Source: Jaltomata sinuosa (Eukaryota; Streptophyta; Magnoliopsida; Solanales; Solanaceae). From it: 64,000 nucleotides of DNA. The position numbers and the translations under genes are program-made. Positions 1-10,562 of this stretch are shown here, piece by piece. Every line of letters begins with the position of its first letter. The first letter of the stretch is position 1. Below the pieces are notes generated by a model, which ran no database searches, was not told the DNA's origin, and saw nothing but the letters and a program-made list of their open reading frames with translations. The DNA lies in contig QJPP01000676.1 of assembly GCA_003996215.1 (NCBI GenBank), positions 558,001 through 622,000 of the forward strand, given 5' to 3'.

Positions 1-18
1 ATAAAAATAAATGCTGCA

Positions 19-1136
19 CTAGTTTTGTGTGGACATTCCCTTGAAAGTGAATAAGGATGGTTTGATTTTCGTAGTCCCGGGCAGTTGGCAGTGTAGTTGA
101 GTTATAACCTCCCCTGTATAAACGTCGTAATTGCATAATAATGTTCCTCGCCGCCAGTAAAACCACAACTCAGATTGAGTAGCACAACACAATGTAACGT
201 CTTGATATTGAAGTTGACCATCAACTGTTTTCAGCAAGTGCGACGACAACTTAATGACATGTTTTCTGTTAGACCATTTCTTGTTTTTATAATCGTCTAA
301 CACCAAGATATGTAATTCATCTTTTACTATTCGAGCGAATGAAAGTTGTTGATGATCCCAAAGCAGATAATCTCTACTTATCAGGCTTGAGAAAACCCCC
401 CGATGAGGACAAGTAATATTACCAATGTAGCTCTCATTCTTGATATCTAAAATATTAATTTTTATATTAGGAATTTAGGATCATAGAGAGGTCCCGTTTC
501 CCAAATGCAGTAACCAACTCCGCCTATAATGAGAAATATAATGTTATTCTTATGGTGATTTGCTGCTGCTGGTGGTACCTTAAGTGGTCTCCAAGAATAA
601 CTAGGTTCATAATTCCCAAGATGAAGAATTTGATAGCCATGATCTTTATGAAGAGAAATCAACTCGAAAACAGGGTGGTCGTGGTCGTCATGAGATGAGA
701 AAAAGACAGTGAAATCCAGGTGGAACATAGGGCTTTTTGTTGGTGGATTGGGAAGATGAAGAATTTTTCGCATTTCAGGGTTCCTTATGCGGATTCGATG
801 ATAATTATCACACTCAAGTAGTAAACCTGACTCAGAATTTAGGACAAGAAAGTCTGAACGACGTCCTCCTCCTGGATGATCGAAAATGACTTTTTGTTGG
901 GAAAGTTTGTGATGAAGGTTTATAAAGCGAGTATCAAGAGTTGTGGAATTCCAATACTTGCAAACACATTTGAATCTCAGCACAGACTTAACTGGCAAGC
1001 GGGTCAGGATCATGTCTAGTATGATTTCTTCCGGAATTACTGTCTGGTTGCTGCTGCTACTTAATATTGTGCTGCTACTAACTGAGTAATCTCCTCCAAA
1101 TAATTTCATCATTATTTTCCCCCACATGCTACTCAT
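19..1136 (-). pseudogene. F-box / F-box-associated-domain protein gene, frameshifted
   Basis: F-box proteins are the substrate-choosing subunits of SCF ubiquitin ligases. The ATG at 1134-1136 opens 224 codons that stop at 462. An F-box lies near residues 35-75 (IPEEIILDMILTRLPVKS, then CKYW), followed by the start of a typical F-box-associated region. The rest of that region continues in another frame from about 460 down to a stop at 19, including WFYWRRGTLLCNYDVYTGEV. The two parts together give about 370 codons, the usual size for this family, so a frame break of -1/+2 in the AT-rich stretch around 435-470 interrupts an otherwise complete gene. A sequencing error or unusual splicing could also explain it. 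The substrate is unknown. No neighbouring gene gives context. The family assignment is firm; whether the gene works is doubtful. Confidence 0.8.
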
Positions 1137-1628
1137 TATAGTATTTAATTAGATTTCCTCCTATCTATGATTCACTGCAAAACAATTTATGATGATGTCA
1201 TGCAAAATCAACAACTAATTTTCCCTTACCTTTCAATTTATATGTTCTCATCTCATATATGAGGGTCAAATTAATTAATTTTTCGTGTAAATGTGGGAAT
1301 AAATTTTTTAATTTATTTGAAATAAATTTTTTCATATATTAAAAATATTTTAAGTCACAATATTTAACAACTTAAAATACTTGAAAATTATAATGCTCAA
1401 AAAAATATTATTTGATTCTCCGAATAATAACTAGAACACATAAATTAAAATAAAGAGAATAATATAATAAGATAGAAGGAAAGAGAAAAACAAAAACTAA
1501 AGCAAGATACAAACCTCACTTTTTTCTCTGCCCAATATATACGAGAGCACCATGAAAAACCGCTAAGTAGAGAAGATCCGGTTTTTATATATAGATTTCC
1601 TATTTTGGAGTCCAAAACCAATACCAAC
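1137..1628. other. AT-rich region upstream of the F-box gene
   Basis: This lies 5' of the F-box start on the minus strand, so any promoter would be here. Short TATA-like stretches occur (for example around 1250-1260), but none is distinctive enough to call. A 66-codon minus-strand reading frame at 1445-1645 has no recognisable domain and runs into a repeat; I do not call it a gene. Confidence 0.4.
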
Positions 1629-1721
1629 AAGGAATCTAAGTCCATTTTAATTATAACTCAACGAAGGAATCTAAGTCCATTTTAATTATAACTCAACGAA
1701 GGAATCTAAGTCTATTTTAAT
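1629..1721. repeat. 35-bp tandem repeat, about 2.6 copies
   Basis: Units start at 1629, 1664 and 1699 with AAGGAATCTAAGTCCATTTT. The first two are identical over 35 bp and the third is cut short. A close copy of the same stretch, including its upstream ACCAATACCAAC, recurs once near 53174-53212 on the far side of the hAT element. Confidence 0.85.
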
Positions 1722-1725
1722 AAAT

Positions 1726-2045
1726 TGTTGTAATTTATAATATTTTTATGTAATTTTTATATAATATATGTAGCTCTCTTTGTCCCAATTTATTTAGTAC
1801 AGATGAAATTTCAAGAGTCAACCAAATTTTATAAGGTTTTTAGATATTTAAGTTGTTAATTATTGTGATTTATAATAGTTTTTACGTAATTTTTACATAA
1901 TATATATTATCCCTTTGTTCCAATTATGTGGTATAGATGAAATTTTGAGAGTCAACCAAATTGTTTATATATTCTTTTAGATAATTTAAGTTGTAAATTA
2001 TAATTATTGTGATTTATAATACTTTTTACGTAATTTCAAAATATA
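1726..2045. repeat. Degenerate ~135-bp tandem repeat
   Basis: Two long copies and one partial copy carry AATTTATTTAGTACAGATGA-like and GAGAGTCAACCAAATT-like segments, then GTGATTTATAAT and TTTTTACGTAATTT. The style recalls MITE-derived sequence common in plant gene flanks, but I see no clean terminal repeats. The remaining ~80 bp to 2118 is unremarkable. Confidence 0.6.
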
Positions 2046-2118
2046 TAAATTATTATAAATTTCTTTTTAAGAATTTAATAGCAAAATAACAAAATTGCCC
2101 TTTAATGTAATGTTAATA

Positions 2119-2138
2119 CCAAGAAGTAGGGGTGTTCA
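2119..2138. repeat. hAT left TSD plus terminal inverted repeat
   Basis: The 8-bp TSD CCAAGAAG at 2119-2126 is followed by the TIR TAGGGGTGTTCA. It matches the right end at 52339-52358. Confidence 0.88.
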
Positions 2139-3919
2139 TGATCCGGTGTGACTCGATTTTTGATTAAAATCAAACCAAACCAATTAAGACATTTTTTTAA
2201 AATATTCAAACCAAATCAAACCAATATAGTATAAACTAGTGAACTTGATCGCGCTTCGCGCGGTCATATAAAATATCTCATTACAATCTATAAAATATTA
2301 TTAAAAAAATATTGAATGTTAAATATTCTAAAAAAGAGTCCATTAAGTATTTGTTTTGGATCCTTTATATAAGAGTTAAGTTTTTATGATTTTATCCAAA
2401 GATAAAAATTATATATTGTGTTTACGTCAAATAAATTAATGCAAAACATATTAAAAGTATGAAAATTAACATATTCAATAAATACATAGATATTAAAAAG
2501 TGAGACGGTAAAAAATAATAATAATAAGATAGAATATGATTTTTATATTCAATAAATACATAAATATTAAAAAGTTAAACCGTAAAAAAATAAATAATAA
2601 GGTATAATACTACTATATAATCCTAAAAAAGAAATTTAGTAGACATGTTTGGAAAATCTAAAATAAGTATTATCTTTTCATTTTCATGATACACTTTTTT
2701 TATTTACAGTATTATTATTAAGTACTTTTTAAAACCTAATAATAAAATATAAATTAAGATGGATATGTTATTTAATATTTGAACCTATTTTAGGTAGATT
2801 ATATGAGAAAAATAAAGATGTATTATACTTTTATTCAAGTTTTTCGAAAGAAAAATAAAAAAATCTCTTTTTTTTCTTTTTTTACGTATTGCAAGAAAAA
2901 TATATGGGCATTTCATGTTTTATATTGATATTTATTATATATTTTTTTAATTTGTAAATCTTGTTTATGTATCCGGTCCAATCAAAATATATTTTTTATT
3001 CATAAAATTTAAAATAAATGAAATGAAAGTACCAATAATTTGCTCATAACTATTTAAATTAATTAACGATTACATTGTATCACATAAAAAAAATTTATAT
3101 TTCATCACATTCTTCTTGAATGTCATATATAAATCATAAATATAAAATTACTCCAAAATAATCAAAAAATATTTTAATTTTGCACCATTAAAAAACATTA
3201 ATAAAAAACATGCAATTATTCTTTTGCCCATGAGTGTCTTTCTTTATTGCAACACTAAATGCACAAATAAAAAATTCTACAATTGAAAATTGACATAAGA
3301 TTCAATATTTAAAAATAGTGATAACATATGAACATGCATAAATGAATATAATAATCTTAACACCTTATATATGTGATAATTGAAAGAAATTTAGACAAAA
3401 AATTAGTGTAATAAAATCTTAAACTCACTTGAAATAGACTTTTTAATTATTCGTTAAGTATATTTTATTATTTTTTATATGAAGTAATAATATAATATAT
3501 AAAAAAAAGAATTAAATAAGAAAATTATGCTAAGTTGCTAACACAGAAATTCCAATAGGTTGGGTGAAGGAAATAAAAATGTTTTTTTTCTCTCACTTTT
3601 TAATTATTTTTTATTTGCTTCACTCTCTTTCTATAGGCTTTAATTTATCACATCATTGAACAATTCATTTTTCTCCTTTTAATCAATCTTTATGATAATT
3701 TTAAAAATTTATATATTATACAATTTCTATAATTAGTCTCAAAGAATGAACTAAAGAGAGATTATTTTTTGAATAGTACTATTATGATAATAAAGTACTT
3801 AAAAATCTGTGTTTCATACATAACATTCCACAAAAAAATGTATAGTATAAAATAAACGGCTTATAAAAGACACAAGATTAAATTACACTACTATCAAAAT
3901 TATCTCAATATTGATTGTC

Positions 3920-4408
3920 GTAATAATTTTCTTGATCATACTTGCTTCAAGGTTGATAATACAATAAAAAAATAAATTAAACTTAAAAATGTGTAACAAA
4001 ATACATAAAAATGAAAAAGAAAAACGAAATATTTTTTGCCTTCATATACTCCTTTACAGTTACATATTAATTCATAAGATTTTCTCGATCATACTTATTC
4101 GAAGGATGATAATATACGTGTAAAGAAATGCTAAAAATTAAGAAAGCATGATAAAATACATAAATATGAAAAAAATACTTGAGAACAAAACATTTTTTGC
4201 CTTCACAAGCCAAAGTAATGAAGAAGAGAAATCACAAGATTTTCTTGATCATAATTCATACTTATTCGAAGGATGATAATATATGTGTAAAGAAATGCTA
4301 AAAATTAAGAAAAACATGATAAAGTATATAAATATGAGAAAAAATTACTTGAGAATAAAATATTTCTTGCCTTCACAAGCCAAAGTAATGAAGAAGAGAA
4401 AAGATAAC
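3920..4408. repeat. ~150-170-bp tandem repeat within the Helitron
   Basis: Three copies start near 3920, 4071 and 4229. Each has TTTTCTTGATCAT, CGAAGGATGATAATAT and TTTTTGCCTTCA segments. The second and third are close matches and share CACAAGCCAAAGTAATGAAG; the first is diverged. Confidence 0.75.
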
Positions 4409-5102
4409 CTTGAATGAAAGTCTCCATGAAATAAAATATGAGTTTATAAGACAAATAGAGGAATACCATAAGGCATTATAAACCTACAAATTAAATTATG
4501 GGGGTTATGGAGATGAAAATTATGGGAGTTATGAGTAGTTATTCCTTGTAGAAAATGCATTAGAAAAAAACACTTAACTTTAATAAGACCAAAAAAAGAA
4601 AAAAATAAGTTTCTTGAACAAAGAGAGGTGACACTCTTCCTTTGCCTAACTTTAACATATAAATAGATATATATACAAATTAGTAAAAATGAGAAAATAA
4701 CTAAATAAAATTATTATAAAAGAAGATTTTTTAAAATAACACATAAATTTAAAAAATAAGATAATACTAAAATATTGAGAAAAAAAAGATAATTAAATCT
4801 CTTCTCATCCTTTTATTATTGTTTTTCTTTATTGTATAACTAATGCACAATTAAAAATTAAATGACTTGAACCTTTCAAATTCTATAATAAAGAATAGAA
4901 ATAAGTGGAGTAGTAAATTTTAAAACATTTAAGATCTTATAATAAAGAATAGAAATAAATGGAGGAAGTACTAATTAACACATTTATTTTTGTATAATAA
5001 TAATAAGTAAATAAAAATGTAGAAAAAAAGTTCAAAAAAAAGGAGAAAATAGATAAATAGGAATGGAGGCCATAGAGAGCGCCACATCATCGATCCTAAA
5101 AC

Positions 5103-5109
5103 CCTCCTT

Positions 5110-5140
<31 letters not shown>

Positions 5141-5149
5141 ATATATAGA
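5103..5149. repeat. (TA)n tract at the Helitron 5' terminus
   Basis: A nearly pure TA-dinucleotide tract with one interruption begins directly after the terminal TC of the Helitron as read on the minus strand. Confidence 0.8.
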
Positions 5150-5468
5150 TTCTATCGGTTTGGGTTTTATCGGTTTTATTGATTTGGTTCAATTTTTGCG
5201 GGTTTAAAAAATGTATTTTATAATGAAAAAATTAATAGGAAGTACAAATAATGATACGAGTGAAAAGTGATTCAAGTGAGGTACAATAAAGCGACAGGAA
5301 ATTAATATCATAAAAAAAAGCATAACCAAATAATTCACAGAAAGAAGAGAAGTGAATTATTCATGAACCAATTAGACCTCAAAATGTCTTCTGAACATAT
5401 GATATTGCATCCACAATATTCTTAACTCTAAGGCACCAACATTAATCAAGCAGACTGTGAATTAAAAG

Positions 5469-7048
5469 CTAAAGTCTCAAGCTAAGAACAATTAAAAAAA
5501 TCAGATTGTGCCAACATATTCTGAAGAAAAAAAATAGTTGCGCAACATCCAAGCTAATCGATGCACAAGGTGATGCCAACATATTCTGGAAAAAAAGAGA
5601 TAAATAAGTAACACTTTTTGAAACACAAAAAAAAGGAGTTAAATGTGTAGATTTAACTTTTTCAACACATAAAACATATTCATAAAGAGTTAAATGTGTA
5701 GATTCATCTTTTTCAACTATCTCAAGTTTCTGAATTTTTTCTAAAAGATTTTCAAGTTTGCATTCTTTGGAAGTTGATCTTAACAATTGTTGAGTGCAAA
5801 TTAGAGCTTTTACTATCTTTGGTGATAAGGAACTTCGATAAGAGTCAACAATATGACCACATGTACGAAAAGTTGATTCAGAAGCAACAATAAAAATAGA
5901 AATAGAAAGAACATCTCTTGCAATCATAGAAATAATTGGATATCTAGCCGACGAAACTTTCCACCAAGCCAAAATATTAAAATCTTTGATTTTTTTTCAA
6001 ATCGTCTAACAAGTACTTCATCTACCAAATGTTTCTCCCATTGCAATTGCCACATCTCATCATTATGCAGGAGATCAGTTTCATCATTCAAGCTTATTTG
6101 ATCATCAATTTTTTCAATACAAGTCCTACCAAAAGAATTCGTGTAATGATCATACAAGCGAGTCATAGTATCCATCACCTTTTTCGATTCGTCGGCTCCC
6201 TTCAAACTAGAAGAATTGTTAAAAAGATATTCCACATACTTCAACTTGTATGGAGGATCCAAAACAACGGCAATAAATAATACTCCCTCCGTTCAATTTG
6301 TTTGGCCTATTTTGACTTGGCACGGAGTTTAAGAAAGTAAAAAAGACTTTTGAATTTTGTGGTTAAAAATTTAAAGATATGTCAAATGTACCAAAATATC
6401 CTTTAATCTTGTGGTCTTAAACATGTCATGTGGAAAATTGAAATTGAAGAGTTGCTAAAAAGGGAAAGAGGCATTCTTTTTGAAACGTACTAAAAAGAAA
6501 AGTAGGCCAAACAAATTAAAACGGAGGGAGTAACATGTTCATATTTTCAAAAGTACCCCAATATTTCTTAAATTTTTCCTTCATCTTCTCAGCCATGACA
6601 CTCAAGATAGAATCTTCATTGCGAACATATTTGCAAATACACTTATGAAGAGTAAGGATCTCATGAAAGAACGAGTTAGAAGTAACATATGAAGTTTCTG
6701 AGAATTTCAAAGTAATTTAGTAGAACATCTCAAGGAACTTAATAAAAACTTTAACATTCTTCCAACCATTTACCGATGGATTCCCACCCATACTATTCAT
6801 TTCTAAATAATACTTGAGGTACTCATGATCATCTTCATACATTTTTGAAAATTCCTTTTCAAAATTTACAGTTGTATCTAGCATTATATACGTAGAGTTT
6901 CACCCAGTCTCAACATCTAAAGTTAAACGCCCATGAGTGTCAATCTTAACCTCTAGCCAAATGATTTGAAAGAATCAAACCTTCCAGCCGAGGACTTAAC
7001 ATATTTGACAGCATTTCTAAATAATCCAATGAGCAGTGATAACTATAT
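5469..7048 (-). pseudogene. hAT transposase, C-terminal piece
   Basis: This holds the middle and C-terminal part of a ZBED-type hAT transposase, the enzyme that cuts and rejoins the element. Reading down the minus strand from 7048: TAHWI, a deletion of roughly 90 expected residues, NAVKYVKSSAGR, WNSTYIMLDTT, a stretch at 6710-6533 ending GTFENMNMLL, the MITE, then LDPPYKLKYVEYLF (6262-5990). After a frameshift near an A8 run (5975-5996) comes the hAT dimerisation region, with AWWKVSSARYPI, ARDVLSISIFIVASESTF and SSLSP (5972-5750). Stops and frame changes are scattered throughout. Near the end is a ~51-bp duplication (5636-5717). The N-terminal piece is 43.6 kb away at 50711-51353. Confidence 0.88.
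6283..6530. mobile_element. Stowaway-like MITE in the hAT transposase
   Basis: A 248-bp element with terminal inverted repeats starting CTCCCTCCGTT at both ends (extended, imperfect match about 27 bp) and the TA target duplication at 6281-6282 and 6531-6532. It has no coding capacity and would have used a mariner-type transposase in trans. Removing it with one TA rejoins the transposase frame cleanly (NMLL followed by FIAVVLDP). Confidence 0.92.
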
Positions 7049-8136
7049 TGAAAGTACAAGAGCGGGGGTGAATTATAATCCTGTTAAAATTTAATCGACT
7101 ACAGTCGACTACTCTCTGGGTCCAGTCGACTGATTATGAGACAGCCGGCACACAGTTGTTAGTCTTTTGATTTAAACAATTATAAATCACAATAAATAAT
7201 CAAGTACAGAATATAATATGAGAGCATAAAATAAATGACACCAGGATTTTTATACTGGTTCGGAACCAATGTGGTATCCTACTCCAGTTTTCTTGGGTTG
7301 CAAGGAGTTATCTCTTTGAACTCTTTGTAACTTTGAGTTGAGTACAGTCTTAGTGTTTTTTTGAGTTCACCACCAACGTTTACAAGGTTGATTTTTACTC
7401 TCTCACCAACAACGAATAAAGGTTGGTTTTGACACGGTCACCAACAACGTATAAGGTTAGTTTTTCACTCGCTCACCAACAACGACTCTTTAGTTTTTAC
7501 TCGCTCACCAAAGAAATGAACAATGACACAATCTCTCAATACAATGCCTCACCAAACAATATTTTTTTTCTCTTTCTCTCTTTTGACTACACAGTAAATC
7601 AACGATGAAATACAATGCTTATGAAGAGTAGAACAAAGAAACTTGAGAGTGGCTGAGACGAAAGTATGTGTGGCTGCATACTGAATCAGTTTAATACTTC
7701 TTCTTTAAATAGTGGTTCATCATGCTCCAAGGAATCTGGTTGTTTTCTCTTTTGTCTTGATACATTAAATCTTCTATTTGGAGTAGTATCTTCTTTCTTG
7801 GATGAATTCTCTCCTCAATTGATTGCACAAAATATTTTCTCCAAAGATTTTGCTGACATTCCTTTCTTGATCCAATTATACCATATTTGAATGGTGTAAG
7901 AGTTATCATAATTGATCTTCTTGATTCCTTATTCTGAACTTCAATCCTCTTGATATCTTTTCTCGTGCTCTCATTGTGATATGGACTCAAGTTCTTGAAT
8001 TCAAATGCTTTTCAATATATAGAATATAGTAAATATATTTTCTACGAATAAAGTCAATAATTTATACTTCCTTGAATCTCCCTTTCTTGATTTTGGGATA
8101 TATCAATCTCTTTCCATAACAAATCTTCTCAATATC
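7049..8136 (-). repeat. Copia-1 3' LTR, fragment 1 (outer end)
   Basis: It matches 48851-49930 of the intact LTR and starts at the element edge with TGAAAGTACAAGAG. A ~41-bp repeat with CTCACCAACAACG lies at about 7370-7510. The fragment ends in the ATATC duplication made by Gypsy-1. Small reading frames in it have counterparts in the other LTR only because LTRs are copies. Confidence 0.92.
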
Positions 8137-10290
8137 TGTCACGCTCCGATGCTACCCCCTGGACATAATACAGGATCCTGAGCACAAGTGCTCTAGATTA
8201 ACCCTTGGTCATAGCATACTCAAGCAAAATAATAGATAAGCGGAAGCATAGTAAGAAGATTCAAAATCAAACATATAGATAACCGAGTCCAAGGACATAC
8301 AACTCCAAAGAAGAGACTCGAATACTATCTATGTCTGAAAAGCCTCTACACATAACATAAGGAGTTGCTAGGAAAAGACCCTAGCTAACTCAAAGTACGA
8401 AAGTAAATAACCATAAACTAACTAAGATCATAACTAACCCTCGGACTATGAGGACTCACCAATAGCGGACTGGGAATGACCTGAAATCTCTATCCACGTG
8501 TTTGAGGGAAGGAGCCTGAATCTTCATCATCAAGAGGATACAACACAAAGTATGTGTCAGTACTATAGGATGTACCGAGTATGTGAGATATACATAATCA
8601 TGTTAAAAATATGCTTAAAACGTGCTTAAAATGTGCTTAAAACTGAGTTCATGCATAAAAGGGATATCACAAGTAAATATCATAACTTGAATAGTAAACA
8701 TGAGATGAGAATCAAAACTTTGAAATAGATTTCATAAGCTTAAAACAAGTCAAAACATTCTTAAGGGAGTTTCTTATAATCGACAATAGATCATGCGAGC
8801 TACATGAAATCTAACTATTTAACCCTAGTTAGCAAAGCTGACTTGAACCGTGCCAAAGAACGAGTTACCATACCCAACTATATAACCCTAGTTGGCAAAG
8901 CTGTTCTAATGCCCGCTAAGCACATGACATCATGATCAATATGTGGTACCACTCTCATAAGCCCATAGGACACTTCATTTCATAACCTACGCTGGCAACG
9001 TAGTTTTGGACTTGGGTAATTAAACCCTCGTTTATCGGTGCTAAATAATACTCCCAAAACATATACATATAGCTCATAATTTTATAGTGGCACAATCTCA
9101 TGCCAAATCTTGTTTGAAAAGTATGGAAACACATCGGGCATTATGCAATTCTCATATCATAAGTTCATGAAACTTAGCATAGCCATAATTCAAAACATAC
9201 TTTTCTTTCTTAAATCACACTTGGATAATTAGGCATGCAATTTCATAAATACATATGGAAATGTTATCTAAACATGTAAACTTTCACTTGAAATCATGCA
9301 ATTCAATGGAATCATGCTAGAAATAAATTTTGACGCATGGGCTTTTGAAACCAATTAAGGAATATTGATCAAATCATAAATGAACCATAAGAAACCATGA
9401 TTTGATACATAGAAACTGATTTCATAAGTTTTTCCCAATTTAGATCAAAATCCTAATTTCACAAGTTCATAATTCAAAATAAGAATTAGGGTTTTGGGCA
9501 CAAGGGTGAAAGGAACCCATTGTTGAATGCCCACATACCTTGATTGAAACTAACCCACTTGAAATTGAAAAGATTAGGAGACTTGAACTTGAAACTTGAG
9601 ACCTTGAGCTTGAGAGAGTTCTTTTCCTTTTTGGGAGATGAATGAAGATTTTAGAAGGGACTTAGGCTAATGAGGGTGAAAACCCTTCTAGAAATAGTCA
9701 AAATGATATCATTTAGGAGTTAAAAGGGTGGGTAATGACTAAAATACCCCTGGGATGTAATTAAAAAAAAGCTGGAAAAAGTTGACTTTCAGGGACCACG
9801 GATGGGTTCCACGGATCGTAGACCAAACCACAGCTCGTGCTTTCCATCCGTCGTTCCTGGCCAAAAGAACAAGCTGCAGAAGGCGGTCTACGGGTCAACA
9901 GGACAGACCCGTAGAAAGAATCACGGGTCGTAGACCCAAGTCATAGTTCCTGGGAAAATGTAATCCTCTGAATCAAGTTCTACGAGTTACATGACATTCC
10001 GTGGTTTGAACTACGGACCGTAGACTTGACTCGTGGTTCCTGGGGAATCAGTCAGCCCTCAGGTCTGGTACCACGAGTTAACCGAACGGACTCGTAGATT
10101 AAACTACAGTCAGTAGAACCAACTCATGGTTCTCAGATCAGAGTCTGAACCTGGCAAGCTCAACCTACGGCTCCATTCCACAAACCGTGGTTTAGACCAC
10201 AGTCCGTGGTTTAGACCCGTCACTCCTGGAAACATGGAATTTTTTAGAGTTTCAAACTTAGAAAGCTGGTTTGATTTCCGAAGTGTTATA
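8137..10290 (-). repeat. Gypsy-1 3' LTR
   Basis: It starts TGTCACGCTCCG and ends GTGTTATA, where the partner LTR has GTGTTACA, so the terminal CA has decayed to TA. Near the right end (9790-10220, the U3 side as transcribed) is a cluster of short imperfect palindromes built on CCACGG/CCGTGG. No gene is present. Confidence 0.92.
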
Positions 10291-10324
10291 ATATCTCCCC
10301 CTTGGGATCATTCGTCCTCGAATG
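10291..10324 (-). other. Gypsy-1 polypurine tract and adjoining hairpin
   Basis: On the minus strand CCCAAGGGGGAGATAT abuts the 3' LTR and would prime plus-strand DNA synthesis. Directly upstream is a perfect 6-bp hairpin CATTCG-TCCT-CGAATG (10309-10324), also present in Gypsy-4. Confidence 0.85.
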
Positions 10325-10562
10325 AAGACTAAGCAAGGGAAAACTAAAGAGAAAATAGCCCAACCAGCAACAAAACATGGAAATCAAAGAATAAACATGA
10401 AAACTGAACTTTTCAACTTAAAACATGATTGAATCAACTTCAAAAACATGAATGCATACTAGGATCATGAGGAAAACTGATGGAATAGGATCAGAGGAAC
10501 ATATTAAGGAGGAAACTAGTACCTCATGCTGAAACGGAATCGAAAGGAAAGAGATGAGGGTA

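Larger units (their letters stand above)
2236..5149 (-). mobile_element. Non-autonomous Helitron inside the hAT element
   Basis: Helitrons insert between A and T, begin with TC, and end in CTRR after a short GC-rich hairpin. On the minus strand this element begins TCTATATATA at 5149 and ends CTAG at 2239-2236. The hairpin CGCGC-GAA-GCGCG (2250-2262) sits 13 nt before the end. The preceding base is A (5150) and the following base is T (2235). The 2914 bp contain no Rep/helicase gene, so it needed an autonomous partner. The interior is very AT-rich with no supported gene. It lies 109 bp from the hAT left end, and the AAACCAAA-rich hAT end sequence resumes on its other side. Confidence 0.85.

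Noticed and set aside
1445..1645. 66-codon minus-strand frame upstream of the F-box gene
   Set aside because: It is hydrophobic and low-complexity, overlaps a tandem repeat, and has no domain.
5469..7048. A domesticated ZBED host gene
   Set aside because: It is interrupted by stops, a frameshift, a MITE, a deletion and a 43.6-kb insertion, and lies between hAT ends with a TSD; it is a dead transposase.
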